64,000 bases of DNA from assembly GCA_942492965.1 (NCBI GenBank), contig OW818656.1, forward strand, positions 2,790,001-2,854,000, read 5' to 3'. The position numbers and the translations under genes are program-made. The notes under the pieces were generated by a model. The model ran no database searches, was not told where the DNA came from, and saw only the letters and a program-made list of their open reading frames with translations. The stretch comes from Sphingosinicella sp942492965 (GTDB lineage Bacteria > Pseudomonadota > Alphaproteobacteria > Sphingomonadales > Sphingomonadaceae). Shown here one piece after another: positions 48,371-57,217 of this stretch. Within the stretch, counting starts at the first letter, position 1, and each line of letters starts with the position of its first letter.

Positions 48371-49150
48371 TCACAAGGAAAGAGCCTCGGGCAGAGGCGC
48401 GAAGGCCGGGGAAAGCGCGAAACCCGCGCCGGGCGCCACCGGCTCCAGCCCGAGCGACTGCAGCATGACGCGCGCCGTACACGCCGCGGCGGACACGACG
48501 GGAAGGCCGATCGCGTCTTCCGCGCGCGAAAGCGCGTCCAGCGAGGGCATCTGCACGCAGGCCGACAGCACGACGGCCTCGGCACCGGTGATATCGAGGC
48601 GTTTCAGGTCTTCGAGCAGCAGCAGCGGATCGCGCCGGCCAACCTCCAGATTGTCGGCGATTTCGAGGGCAATCGTATCGACGACGCGGACGCCTTCATG
48701 CTCGATATACTCTGCAACGAGGTTGGTGAGCGGCCGCAGATAAGGCGTGATGATGGCCGCGCGGCGCACACGCATCTCGCCCAGCACCTGAACGAGCGCG
48801 CCGGCGCTGGTAACGATCGGGCAGGGGGCGCCAGCCTCGCGCACCGCCGCGCCGAGCCGCGCCTCGCTGGTGCGGTGATAGCCGAGCCCCGACGACATGA
48901 TGGCGACGAGGCAGGCATAGCCCATCACGTCGACCTCGGCGTCGGCAAGCTCTTCGGCGCAGCGCACGCTCTGCGCGTCCATCGCGGCGAGCTCGTCGCG
49001 TGTCACGCGCTTCATCCGCATTCGCGAAGAATGGAAGCTGAACCGCTCGGGCCGGATGCCCTCGCGCGCGCGCAGCATCGCCGGGATCTCGGTCTCCATC
49101 GTGGTGTTGGAGCTCGGTACGATCTGGCCGATACGAAAGAGACGCGCCAT
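48371..49150 (-). CDS. maiA: Maleate cis-trans isomerase family protein
   Basis: The 259-residue protein has the maleate isomerase signature near the start (GQIVPSSNTTMETEIPAML) and the two catalytic cysteines expected: Cys80 (GYACLVAIMSSG) and Cys198 (LSACVQMPSLD). The enzyme isomerises maleate to fumarate, usually the last step of nicotinate or hydroxypyridine/maleamate routes. An arylmalonate decarboxylase is a less likely alternative, as those have one cysteine. It heads the minus-strand set. With the amidase (a possible maleamate-type hydrolase) it suggests maleate as an intermediate. Confidence 0.85.
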   Translation of the reverse strand: MARLFRIGQIVPSSNTTMETEIPAMLRAREGIRPERFSFHSSRMRMKRVTRDELAAMDAQSVRCAEELADAEVDVMGYACLVAIMSSGLGYHRTSEARLGAAVREAGAPCPIVTSAGALVQVLGEMRVRRAAIITPYLRPLTNLVAEYIEHEGVRVVDTIALEIADNLEVGRRDPLLLLEDLKRLDITGAEAVVLSACVQMPSLDALSRAEDAIGLPVVSAAACTARVMLQSLGLEPVAPGAGFALSPAFAPLPEALSL

Positions 49151-49267
49151 GGATGCCCTATACGCGGCGGGAGTGCCGTTCCCGTGCATAGGGGAAGCCG
49201 CGCCGGGGCTGCAAACCGCGCCCGGCCGGGGTCTATCACATCGTGATAAGCCGCCGGCGGATAGGCA

Positions 49268-50020
49268 TCAGTTCTGCGCGAGAATGCAGGGCATCAGCGC
49301 CATGCGGCCGCGCGCGAAGCGGAAGCCGTGCTGCGGCGACGTCTGGCGCTCCAGCGTCATGCGCCCGTTGGTGTAGGTTTCGGCGGCGCTCGCTTCACGC
49401 GCGAGCCGCGGAAGCATGACGGGGCTGCCATCATCGAGGACGACTTCCGCCTGGCCGTCCACAAGGCGGACGCGTAGCTGCTCTGTGCCGCAGCGCATGA
49501 CGGTGTGCGACGGAACCGGCATTGGCGGGGCGACGCCTCCTGTGGCCGCGTTTTCGGCGGTGTCGCTCTCCCATGCTCCGGCGCTGGCAAAGCGGAGCGT
49601 GCGGCCGTCGCTGCTCGTCACCGTCAGCTTGCCGTCCGTGCTCACCGCTGCCGTGGTCGCCGTCTCCAGCACCGCGCGGAAGGCCGCTTCCTGCGCCATC
49701 ACCGCCTCGGGGCAGGCCATCTTGGTGCCGATCATCGGTGGGTGCACCGTGAGCGCGGTGCCGTTCAGCACGTAGCGCGCCGAGAAATTATTGCAGCCCG
49801 AACGACCGCCGATGCGCCCGTCCACGCCCATCTTCAGCTGAAACCGCGCACCAGGCACGGGGGCCTCTCCCGCAACCGTTTCCAGCGTCCATATCGCGGG
49901 CACAGCGGGTGGTGTCGCGGCGGGGGGTGAAGCAGACCCCCCTGCAGCCTGCCCCGATGTCTCCGTCGTGCACCCCGCTGCCATCAGGGCTGTCACGATC
50001 CACAGGCCATACTTCATCAC
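49268..50020 (-). CDS. Lipoprotein with META/HslJ domain and MliC-like domain
   Basis: The 250-residue protein has a lipoprotein signal (LWIVTALMAAGC, lipid-bearing Cys17), a Pro/Ala linker, a META domain with the mark IGGRSGCNNFSARYVLNG (about 70-88) and a C-terminal MliC-type lysozyme-inhibitor domain (TVMRCGTEQLRVRL, AEVVLDDGSPVMLPRL, MPCILAQ; two cysteines probably form the usual disulfide). It is presumably anchored in the outer membrane and protects against envelope stress or host/phage lysozyme. GGAGGAGAG precedes the ATG. Confidence 0.82.
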   Translation of the reverse strand: MMKYGLWIVTALMAAGCTTETSGQAAGGSASPPAATPPAVPAIWTLETVAGEAPVPGARFQLKMGVDGRIGGRSGCNNFSARYVLNGTALTVHPPMIGTKMACPEAVMAQEAAFRAVLETATTAAVSTDGKLTVTSSDGRTLRFASAGAWESDTAENAATGGVAPPMPVPSHTVMRCGTEQLRVRLVDGQAEVVLDDGSPVMLPRLAREASAAETYTNGRMTLERQTSPQHGFRFARGRMALMPCILAQN

Positions 50021-50163
50021 GGCTCTCCTCCCACAGCACCCCGCGCATGGAGCAGCTGGCCGCCGGAAGAATAGCCATTTTCGAGAGACCGAGGGAGACT
50101 AGATTTGCATTGAGGGCTGGACGAACCCCGGCAATGGGCGCTAAGGCGCTCCCCCAGCGATGC

Positions 50164-50254
50164 GGAGCGGTGGCCGAGTGGTCGAAGGCGCTCGCCTGGA
50201 AAGTGAGTATACGTCAAAAGCGTATCGAGGGTTCGAATCCCTCCCGCTCCGCCA
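50164..50254 (+). tRNA. tRNA-Ser (anticodon GGA)
   Basis: Acceptor arms GGAGCGG (50164-50170) and CCGCTCC (50244-50250) pair perfectly. They enclose a D arm, the anticodon loop CTGGAAA with anticodon GGA, a long class II variable arm (GATACG-type stem around 50206-50226) and the T arm GGGTTCGAATCCC. The 3' CCA is encoded. The gene reads UCC/UCU serine codons. Its 3' side is followed by a duplication and an integrase remnant, marking it as an integration site. Confidence 0.97.
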
Positions 50255-50277
50255 CAGAGCCTCTTCTTGAGCGCTCT

Positions 50278-50423
50278 GAAAGTCCCGAAAAACCCTGCTT
50301 TTCGGCTAGCCTGTTCTCTCATTTGATCCCTTAGGGTGCCCCAGATCCCAGAAAGTCCCGAAAAACCCTGCTTTTCGGCTAGCCTGTTCTCTCATTTGAT
50401 CCCTTAGGGTGCCCCAGATCCCA
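50278..50423 (+). repeat. Perfect 73-bp tandem duplication downstream of tRNA-Ser
   Basis: Positions 50278-50350 and 50351-50423 are identical, 73 bases each, directly adjacent. Each copy contains the small inverted repeat CCGAAAA/TTTTCGG, which could act as a terminator hairpin for the tRNA transcript. The duplication lies between the tRNA and the integrase remnant. Confidence 0.95.
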
Positions 50424-50461
50424 GGCTGTACGGGACGTTTTTGGGGGCGCCGATTTGAGAG

Positions 50462-50644
50462 ATGGGGGCACTCGTGCTGACGGACCTCCAGGTGCGGAAG
50501 GCAAAGCCCGCCGAGCGGGACTACAAGCTCGCCGATTCCGGCGGGCTCTACCTGTTCGTGACGCGCAAGTGCGCGAAGTGCGCGCCGCCAGCCCATTACT
50601 TCAAGGACGCCGGAGCTGACGTTCAGACACCAACCAAGTTCTGA
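50462..50644 (+). pseudogene. Truncated tyrosine integrase (P4-type, N-terminal remnant)
   Basis: The first 37 or so residues (LTDLQVRKAKPAERDYKLADSGGLYLFV) are the N-terminal arm-binding DUF4102 domain of P4-type site-specific integrases, which typically use tRNA genes as targets. After VTRKCAKC the similarity ends and the frame stops after 60 codons, so the catalytic domain is gone. It is the remnant of an element inserted at the tRNA-Ser gene. The next 166 bases (50645-50810) hold no gene and lead into the receptor's ribosome binding site GGGGGAGG. Confidence 0.8.
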
Positions 50645-50810
50645 TTTTGGGGCCGGGCGCTCTCCGCCAGCTTTAAAACTTCGGAAAATTGAGTGTCTCT
50701 CGTCATTGTTCCCCGGATGACCGGGCTTCATGAATCTGGGTGTCCGAAGCCGGCAACCTCCTAGAGAGCATAAGGCCGGCAAGGACTATTTTGGGGGAGG
50801 ATACTGTCAA

Positions 50811-53165
50811 ATGACTGCACGTTCGTTCGCTGGCCGCCGTATGCTTTCGCTTTGCCTTGGCGCCTCCATTCTCGGTGGGTTGGCGGCACCATCGACTGCC
50901 TTGGCACAAGCCGGGCCGGAGGCCGATGAATCAGCCGGCCTTGCAGAGATCGTCGTGGTGGCGCGTAAGCGCGAGGAGCGGCTGCAGGACACGCCGATCG
51001 CCATCACCGCGCTCGGCGGCGAGGATCTGACGGCGCGCGGCGCGAGCGCGCTTGCCGACGTGGCGGGCTTCGTGCCCAATGTTTCCATGTACACGGCGGC
51101 GGGCGGCAGCGGCGGCGGAGCGAACCTTTCCGTCTTCATCCGCGGCGTCGGACAGAGCGAATTCCTGTTCACGGTGGATCCTGGCGTCGGCGTCTACGTA
51201 GACGGCATCTACTATCCGCGCTCGGTGGGCAGCACATTTGACCTTCTCGATGTCGAACGCGTCGAGGTGCTGCGCGGACCGCAGGGCACATTGTTCGGCA
51301 AGAATACGATCGGCGGCGCTGTCAACGTCACCTCGGCCAAGCCCAGCGGCGAGACGCGCGGTTTCATCGAAATGACGACGGGCCGTTTCAACCGCATCGA
51401 CCTGCGCGGATCATTTGAAACCGCGCTCATCCCCGATCGGGTGGCAATGAAACTCTCCGCTTCGTCGCAAAACCGGGACGGCTACGGCAGACGCGTCGAT
51501 TACTTCACCGGCGACACGGTTTCCCGCCCCGGTGATATCGGTCAGACGGCCGCGAGGCTCGATTTGCGGTTCACGCCGTCGAACGACATCACGGTTGATA
51601 TCGCAGCGGATTACTCGCGCTGGCGGCAGGAAGCCGTGCCCGAAAAGCTGCTTTCGTTCGACCAGGACGTTTCCGTCGTCGCGACCTTGTGGAACATCTT
51701 CGTGGCATCGCCGATACCGATGTCGACGGATTTGATCTCGCCGAAGCCCTTCACCACCTACGGGACGGGCCCTAACCGCAACGATCTCGACATGTGGGGT
51801 CTTTCGGGAACGCTCAACTGGGATATGAGCGATACGATCGCTCTCAAATCCGTCACCGCTTATCGCCGCATGAAGGCGCATTTCGGCCGCGACGGTGACG
51901 GCGGACCCATGGACTATATCGCAACTGACAACCGGCAACGGCAGCACCAGTTCAGCCAGGAACTCCAGCTTGTCGGCACATCGGCGGATGAACGACTGAA
52001 ATGGGTCGTGGGTGGCTTTTATTTCAACGAATATGGACGCGACACCAACAACGTCATCCTCGCATCCGGATTTTTCAACGCGTTCGAAGCGCTTCCGGGC
52101 CCGATCGATGGGTCTCCTCCCGAAGCGCCAACAGCGCCCGGCGGCGCAGGTAATCCAGTGAATATAGCGCTCGATCTCGATTTCGACATCTTCAACAAGA
52201 TCCGCATCAAGAGCTACGCGGCTTTCGGACAGGCGACCTACACGCTTGCCGACGACCTGAATCTCACGGTAGGCGCGCGCTACACGCATGAGAGCAAGGA
52301 CTATACGCTGAGGCACATCCGCGTTGCTTCGGGCGTGCCGATCATTCCGCTGACGACCGTGGGCAAGAGCTGGGATTCGTTCACGCCGATGGCGTCGATC
52401 GACTATCGCTTCTCACCACAATTGATGGCGTATGCATCGGTATCGCGCGGGTTCAAGAGTGGCGGTTTCAATGGCCGCCCCACCGTGGACAACACGCCGC
52501 CGGTGCCCTTCGATCCCGAAGAAGTGACAGCCTACGAGCTCGGGTTCAAATCCGATCTTCTGGGCCGTATGCTGCGCTTCAACGCAGCGGCCTACTGGAA
52601 CGACTACACCGATATCCAGCTTTCACGTGTAAAGGCAAACGAGGCCGGTGTGCTCGTGCTCGATCTTGGCAATGCCGGCGACGCGGAAGTGAAGGGATTC
52701 GAGCTGGAATTGCAGGCACAGCCCGCTCCCGCCCTCCAGCTTTCAGCCGGGCTGGGATATACGGATTTCAAATACACCAGCCTAGCAGCGGGGGTGAGCG
52801 ACATTACGCTCGATACGCATCAGCCCTTCGTTCCGAAATGGACGGGCAATGCGAGCATCGTCTACACGGTGCCGGTGGGCACTAGCAGCAGCATCGCGTT
52901 GCGAGGCGACCTGATATACAAGAGCCGCACCTATCTCGATCCCACCAATGTGGAAACGCTCGTGCAGGATGGCTTCGCGCTGATCAATACGCGGATCACT
53001 TATTCGAATGACGACCTCGGGCTGGAGATTGCGGCCTTCGTCACCAATCTGACGGACAAAACCTATCTCGGCGGCGGCATTTCGGCGGAAACCAGTTTCG
53101 GTCATACCGAAGGCTATTATGGGCGTCCACGCGAGTGGGGGCTCTCGGCGAAGAAGCGCTTCTAG
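50811..53165 (+). CDS. TonB-dependent outer-membrane receptor
   Basis: The 784-residue protein starts at ATG 50811 with an Arg-rich signal peptide (RRMLSLCLGASILGGLAAPSTALAQ). The plug contains EIVVVARKREERLQDTPIAI, GVYVDGIYYPRSVGSTFDLL and EVLRGPQGTLFGKNTIGGAVNV; the barrel ends WGLSAKKRF. It is closely similar in layout to the receptor at 30688, suggesting related ligands. The frame extends upstream to 50730, but only the later start gives a signal peptide. An esterase gene follows 11 bases later. Confidence 0.93.
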   Translation: MTARSFAGRRMLSLCLGASILGGLAAPSTALAQAGPEADESAGLAEIVVVARKREERLQDTPIAITALGGEDLTARGASALADVAGFVPNVSMYTAAGGSGGGANLSVFIRGVGQSEFLFTVDPGVGVYVDGIYYPRSVGSTFDLLDVERVEVLRGPQGTLFGKNTIGGAVNVTSAKPSGETRGFIEMTTGRFNRIDLRGSFETALIPDRVAMKLSASSQNRDGYGRRVDYFTGDTVSRPGDIGQTAARLDLRFTPSNDITVDIAADYSRWRQEAVPEKLLSFDQDVSVVATLWNIFVASPIPMSTDLISPKPFTTYGTGPNRNDLDMWGLSGTLNWDMSDTIALKSVTAYRRMKAHFGRDGDGGPMDYIATDNRQRQHQFSQELQLVGTSADERLKWVVGGFYFNEYGRDTNNVILASGFFNAFEALPGPIDGSPPEAPTAPGGAGNPVNIALDLDFDIFNKIRIKSYAAFGQATYTLADDLNLTVGARYTHESKDYTLRHIRVASGVPIIPLTTVGKSWDSFTPMASIDYRFSPQLMAYASVSRGFKSGGFNGRPTVDNTPPVPFDPEEVTAYELGFKSDLLGRMLRFNAAAYWNDYTDIQLSRVKANEAGVLVLDLGNAGDAEVKGFELELQAQPAPALQLSAGLGYTDFKYTSLAAGVSDITLDTHQPFVPKWTGNASIVYTVPVGTSSSIALRGDLIYKSRTYLDPTNVETLVQDGFALINTRITYSNDDLGLEIAAFVTNLTDKTYLGGGISAETSFGHTEGYYGRPREWGLSAKKRF

Positions 53166-53176
53166 GGGCGCGCACG

Positions 53177-54109
53177 ATGGCCAGACTCGATCCTGATGTA
53201 GCAGCGCTTCTGGATACCATGCGGACGTCGGGTGCTCCACCGCTCTGGAATCTGTCGATAGCCGAGGCACGTGAACAGCTTGCGACTGCCACCGCCCAGC
53301 TCGCACCGGAGGCACCGCACGTCGCCAGCGAGGATCTGATGATTGCAGGCGACGGGGCGGCCGTGCCAGTCCGGATCTACCGCCCCGACCGAAACGGCGA
53401 GGGGCCGATGGTGATGCTTATCCACGGCGGCGGCTGGGCGCTCGGCAGCATCGAAACGCACAATGCAATCGCGCGGGCAATCGCTGCGGGCGCAGATGCA
53501 ACGGTCGTGTCTGTCGATTACCGGCTTGCGCCCGAGCATCCGTTTCCAGCTGGTTTCGAGGACTGCAAGACCGCGCTGGCATGGTGCGAGATGCAGCGCC
53601 TTCCCGGCCAATCCCTCGTCGTGATGGGCGACAGCGCTGGCGCCAATCTCGCTGCGGCGCTCACGCTTCACGCGCGCGACAATCATGGGCCGCGCATAGA
53701 CGCGCAGATCCTGATCTATCCTTGCGTGGATCTCACGCCATCCGCCCCTTATGTCTCACGCAAGCAGTATGGCGGCGGCGAGTATTTTCTGGGCCAGCAG
53801 GATATCGACTGGCTTCGCGGCATGTACCTCGCGGACACTGCAGACACAGAAAACCCATTCGTTTCGCCAATGCTCGCGGAGAACCTGCGCGGTCTGCCGC
53901 AAGCCCTGATCGTAACGGCGGGCTATGATCCGCTGTGCGGCGAGGGGCTAGCCTATTACCGCAGACTTTCAGAAGCGGGCGTACCCTCACGCAACCTCCA
54001 TTTCGGAGGTGCAATCCATGGCTTCCTGTCGTTCGCCGGGGTCTTGGTCTCCGGCCGCAATGCGCTGGCACGGACGATCAACTGGCTCTCCGCTATTCCA
54101 GCTCGTTGA
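53177..54109 (+). CDS. HSL-family esterase/lipase (alpha/beta hydrolase)
   Basis: The 310-residue protein has the hormone-sensitive-lipase family marks: oxyanion motif LIHGGGWALGS, then VSVDYRLAPEHPFPAGFEDC, nucleophile Ser in VMGDSAGANLA, acid Asp in TAGYDPLCGEG and His in GAIHGFLSF. No signal peptide is present, so it acts in the cytoplasm on short-chain or aryl esters. It is co-transcribed with the receptor upstream, so it may hydrolyse the imported compound. Its end overlaps the convergent LuxR gene by 17 bases. Confidence 0.92.
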   Translation: MARLDPDVAALLDTMRTSGAPPLWNLSIAEAREQLATATAQLAPEAPHVASEDLMIAGDGAAVPVRIYRPDRNGEGPMVMLIHGGGWALGSIETHNAIARAIAAGADATVVSVDYRLAPEHPFPAGFEDCKTALAWCEMQRLPGQSLVVMGDSAGANLAAALTLHARDNHGPRIDAQILIYPCVDLTPSAPYVSRKQYGGGEYFLGQQDIDWLRGMYLADTADTENPFVSPMLAENLRGLPQALIVTAGYDPLCGEGLAYYRRLSEAGVPSRNLHFGGAIHGFLSFAGVLVSGRNALARTINWLSAIPAR

Positions 54110-55178
54110 ACTGACTGAGCAACTGGGTTCGACGGTTTACACCCGCCTTGGCGTAAATCGAACGCAGATGGTTCTCCACCGTGCGGGTGCTGATAAACAG
54201 CCGCTCCGCGATCTCTGTGTTGGAAAGCCCCGCGGCAAGCGCCCGCGTGATATCGACTTCGCGCGGGCTGAGCTGGTATTCGCGGCAGCGGATCGCGAAC
54301 ATGGCCTCGTCGTTCCGCCGATTGGTATGCACGATAAAGAATGGGCGTCCATCGGGGCTGCGCCGGGTCCGAACGGAAGCGACAATGCCGTCGGCTTTGG
54401 AAATATCAACGGAAACGGCATCAGCATAATTGCCGATCCGCAGCGTTCTCAGGCAGGCGCGCGAGAGTGCATCCAGCCGTATCCGCCCGCCGACATCCTG
54501 CATTGCCATATGCGCCAGCCCGGTCCGGTTTCCATATGTCACAGTCATGTGCTCATCGAGGAACACGAGGCCGTGCCCCGGAAAGGCCGAGTCATATTCG
54601 GCGATGGCGCGCTCGCGGATGACGAAACCATCCTGCAGACACAGAAGCCGCGCCGAACAGCCAAGAGCAGAGGCCAGCTTCTGCAGGCGGCGCTTTTCAA
54701 TATCTGTGAACGGGCGATCTCCGCTCGGTCGATGGAAACCGAAGATCAGCGTGTCACCGTCACCGCTCTGCGGTTTCTGCGTCATGACCATGACATGGTG
54801 AATGCGGTTTGGTTGGAAAAAATCATTATAGAACGGACTGTTGGTGAGCTGCGCGTAGTCCGATATTTCCGAAGTACAGAATACATGCGGCGTGTTGCGC
54901 AAACTTCGGCTGGCGGCTTTCATCGCGGGATCTTCGCGGAAGTGATGCGCGAGATAGCCCTCGTGCGCACGTTCAGGTACATTATGGGCTGCCGTTCGCC
55001 CGAAACGGATTTCCCCGGCAGGACTGACCCAGAATTGCATGAAGCAACTCGTCAAGGCGTCGAGAAAAGCGGAAGCCGGCGCAAGAACATCCCGCTCAAG
55101 CGTGGAAAAATCCTTGCAAGACAGAATTCCTTCCTGGATGGATAGGAGCGTTTCTGTTTCCTTGGCCAAGCTTGCCAT
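54093..55178 (-). CDS. LuxR family regulator
   Basis: The 361-residue protein ends in a LuxR/NarL helix-turn-helix (YQLSPREVDITRALAAGLSNTEIAERLFISTRTVENHLRSIYAKAGV, about 295-345). The first 200 residues look like a GAF/PAS-type sensor (FTDIEKRRLQKLASALG at its end), followed by another PAS-like part (HGLVFLDEHMTVTYGN). It is not a phosphorylated response regulator and no LuxI gene is present. AGGGGAGG precedes the ATG. It probably controls the adjacent receptor/esterase genes. Confidence 0.85.
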   Translation of the reverse strand: MASLAKETETLLSIQEGILSCKDFSTLERDVLAPASAFLDALTSCFMQFWVSPAGEIRFGRTAAHNVPERAHEGYLAHHFREDPAMKAASRSLRNTPHVFCTSEISDYAQLTNSPFYNDFFQPNRIHHVMVMTQKPQSGDGDTLIFGFHRPSGDRPFTDIEKRRLQKLASALGCSARLLCLQDGFVIRERAIAEYDSAFPGHGLVFLDEHMTVTYGNRTGLAHMAMQDVGGRIRLDALSRACLRTLRIGNYADAVSVDISKADGIVASVRTRRSPDGRPFFIVHTNRRNDEAMFAIRCREYQLSPREVDITRALAAGLSNTEIAERLFISTRTVENHLRSIYAKAGVNRRTQLLSQFNELE

Positions 55179-55403
55179 CGGATACCTCCCCTTGTCCGTC
55201 GCTGTTTTGGGCGTCGACTGGATACAGCGTTTCCGCCTAACCGCTGCTTCACTAGCACAAACGCCGCTTTATAAGCTCTTAGGACCCAATCGATCAATTC
55301 AATCGTTTTTTTGTCCGGCTCTACTCAAAAATCTGCCTCATGCAGGTCTTCTCTAACCAAACGACCGAAATTCAAAGCGAAAACTTGTAAGCGGAAGAAA
55401 GCA

Positions 55404-55472
55404 AACGATCGTCCCTCTGGCCCTGCGCGCGCCATCGGCATGGTCGGCTCGGAGGTGATGCTGCGCTTCTAA
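55404..55472 (+). pseudogene. C-terminal remnant of a TonB-dependent receptor
   Basis: A short frame ends GPARAIGMVGSEVMLRF-stop at 55472, which resembles the last strand of TonB-dependent receptors (Gly-x-Pro-Arg near the last beta strand and a terminal Arg-Phe). No barrel is encoded upstream. This looks like the leftover 3' end of a deleted receptor. The rest of the gap 55179-55403 shows no gene and is AT-rich near 55250-55330, the likely luxR promoter. Confidence 0.42.
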
Positions 55473-56398
55473 ACATCTGTGAGTCCGACTTCTTCCACAT
55501 CGTCGCGGCCGATCGCGACGAAATTGTCGAGCAACCAGGAGGCGGCAGGCCCCGGCGGCGTATCGCGTCGCCAGACCCCTGCGAAGCGGTAGATGCCGCC
55601 CGGATGATCCGGCATGGAAAGGCGGACCAGTGTGCCGGCCACGAGATCGGGTTCGATGAGTGGTAGTGGCATGTTGCCCCAGCCGATGCCTTCGCGCAGC
55701 AGCGCGTGTTTGGCGCCGAGATCGGCGAGCCGCCATGTCTTTGGACTCAAGACCGAGTAATCCTGGCCTTCCGTGAAGCGGGAACGATCGGTGAGGACGA
55801 GCTGCGTATAGTCCCGCCCCGCGCCCGGCGGGATACGTTCCATGCGGCCAAGCGGGTGGTCCGGGGCGGCCACGGGCACCATCGGCACTGAGCCCGCCGA
55901 AATGCACTCCACGCCTTCGATTCCCGCGGCGAGCGGACCGGAGATACCGATCGCTGCCTTGCGGTCGAACACCATGGCAGTGATCGCGCCGAGCGCTTCG
56001 ACATGGAGCTTGAGCTGCACCGTCGGGAACTCCGCGGCAAACGTCCTGAGGACGCGGCCCACGCGATCCGAGGGCAGCATTACGTCGATGGCGAGATCAA
56101 CCTCCGCTTCCAGCCCTTCCAAAAGGCCCTTCACCGTGGCGCGCAGACCATCAATGCCATGCGATACGGCGCGTACCTCGGCGAGCACGGCGCGGCCGGC
56201 AACGGTCAGCTTGGGCTTTCGCGTGCCTTCACGCTCGAACAGCGTCAGGCCGAGCTGCGTCTCGAGGTTCGCGATGCCGTAGCTGATGACGGAAACCGCA
56301 CGATTCAGCTTGCGCCCCGCAGCGGCGAAACTGCCCGTGTCGACGATGGCGAGAAAGATGCGCAGTTGATCGAATGTCGGCGTGCCCGGAGTGCTCAC
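55469..56398 (-). CDS. LysR family regulator
   Basis: The 309-residue protein has an N-terminal winged helix (FDQLRIFLAIVDTGSFAAAGRKLNRAVSVISYGIANLETQLGLTLFER) and a LysR effector domain. It starts at GTG 56398 with AAGGA eight bases upstream and is divergent from a pirin gene. LysR-pirin pairs of this kind are widespread in proteobacteria, where the regulator controls the pirin gene. The effector is unknown. Confidence 0.88.
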   Translation of the reverse strand: MSTPGTPTFDQLRIFLAIVDTGSFAAAGRKLNRAVSVISYGIANLETQLGLTLFEREGTRKPKLTVAGRAVLAEVRAVSHGIDGLRATVKGLLEGLEAEVDLAIDVMLPSDRVGRVLRTFAAEFPTVQLKLHVEALGAITAMVFDRKAAIGISGPLAAGIEGVECISAGSVPMVPVAAPDHPLGRMERIPPGAGRDYTQLVLTDRSRFTEGQDYSVLSPKTWRLADLGAKHALLREGIGWGNMPLPLIEPDLVAGTLVRLSMPDHPGGIYRFAGVWRRDTPPGPAASWLLDNFVAIGRDDVEEVGLTDV

Positions 56399-56518
56399 TG
56401 TTCAAGTCCTTCGAACGTTTCATGCAGATTTATCCGTCTGAACAGGAAAGTCCGCAATCCTTATATCAGCTTCGTGAACGAGACGGCGGCATGACCGCTG
56501 CTTGAAAGGAGATAACCG

Positions 56519-57217
56519 ATGATCGAACTCAGACCCTTCGAAAGCCTTGGCGGCGAGAACCACGGCTGGCTCGACGCCAAGCACCATTTCTCGTTCGCCG
56601 GCTACCACGATCCCAAGCGGATGCAGTGGGGGAGCCTGCGCGTGTGGAATGACGATGCGATCGCGCCCCAAACCGGGTTTCCGCCGCACCCGCACCGCGA
56701 CATGGAGATCATCACCTATGTTCGTGAAGGCGCGATCACGCATGAGGACAACCTCGGCAACAAGGGGCGCACCGAAGCCGGGGATGTACAGGTCATGTCG
56801 GCCGGCACAGGCATTCGCCATTCGGAATACAACCTTGAAGATGTGACGACGCGCATATTCCAGATCTGGATCTTGCCGACGCGTAGCGGCGAGCAACCGA
56901 GCTGGGGTTCGCGGCCGTTTCCGAAAGGCGATCGTTCGGGCCAATTTGTCACGCTTGCTTCAGGCTTCGACAACGACAATGACGCGCTTCACATCCGTAC
57001 CAATGCGCGGGTGGTTGGCGCGACTCTGAAAGCCGGAGAAACCGCCGAGTATCCGCTGGGCAGGGACCGCAAGGCCTATCTCGTTCCCGCAGTCGGCGCC
57101 GTACAGATCGATGACGGCCGCATAGGCACTCGGGACGGTGCAGCGATCAGCGACGTCGAGGTCCTGCGGATCACCGCGATCGAGGACAGCGAGATTGTCC
57201 TCGTCGACGTCGTCTAG
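56519..57217 (+). CDS. Pirin family protein (YhaK-like bicupin)
   Basis: The 232-residue protein is a bicupin. Iron ligands of pirins are present in the N-terminal cupin: His57 and His59 (PPHPHRDMEI), His101 and Glu103 (GIRHSEYN). The start MIELRPFESLGGENHGWLDAKHHFSF is typical. Pirins may act as quercetinases or redox-sensing co-regulators; the precise role is open. AAAGGAG precedes the ATG. The following 190 bases contain no gene. Confidence 0.9.
   Translation: MIELRPFESLGGENHGWLDAKHHFSFAGYHDPKRMQWGSLRVWNDDAIAPQTGFPPHPHRDMEIITYVREGAITHEDNLGNKGRTEAGDVQVMSAGTGIRHSEYNLEDVTTRIFQIWILPTRSGEQPSWGSRPFPKGDRSGQFVTLASGFDNDNDALHIRTNARVVGATLKAGETAEYPLGRDRKAYLVPAVGAVQIDDGRIGTRDGAAISDVEVLRITAIEDSEIVLVDVV

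Noticed and set aside
50278..50423. CRISPR-like repeat array
   Set aside because: Only two copies of 73 bases with no spacer and no cas genes; it is a tandem duplication.
54093..55178. Quorum-sensing LuxR receptor
   Set aside because: No autoinducer-binding signature and no luxI gene in the window; the N-terminal region looks GAF/PAS-like.
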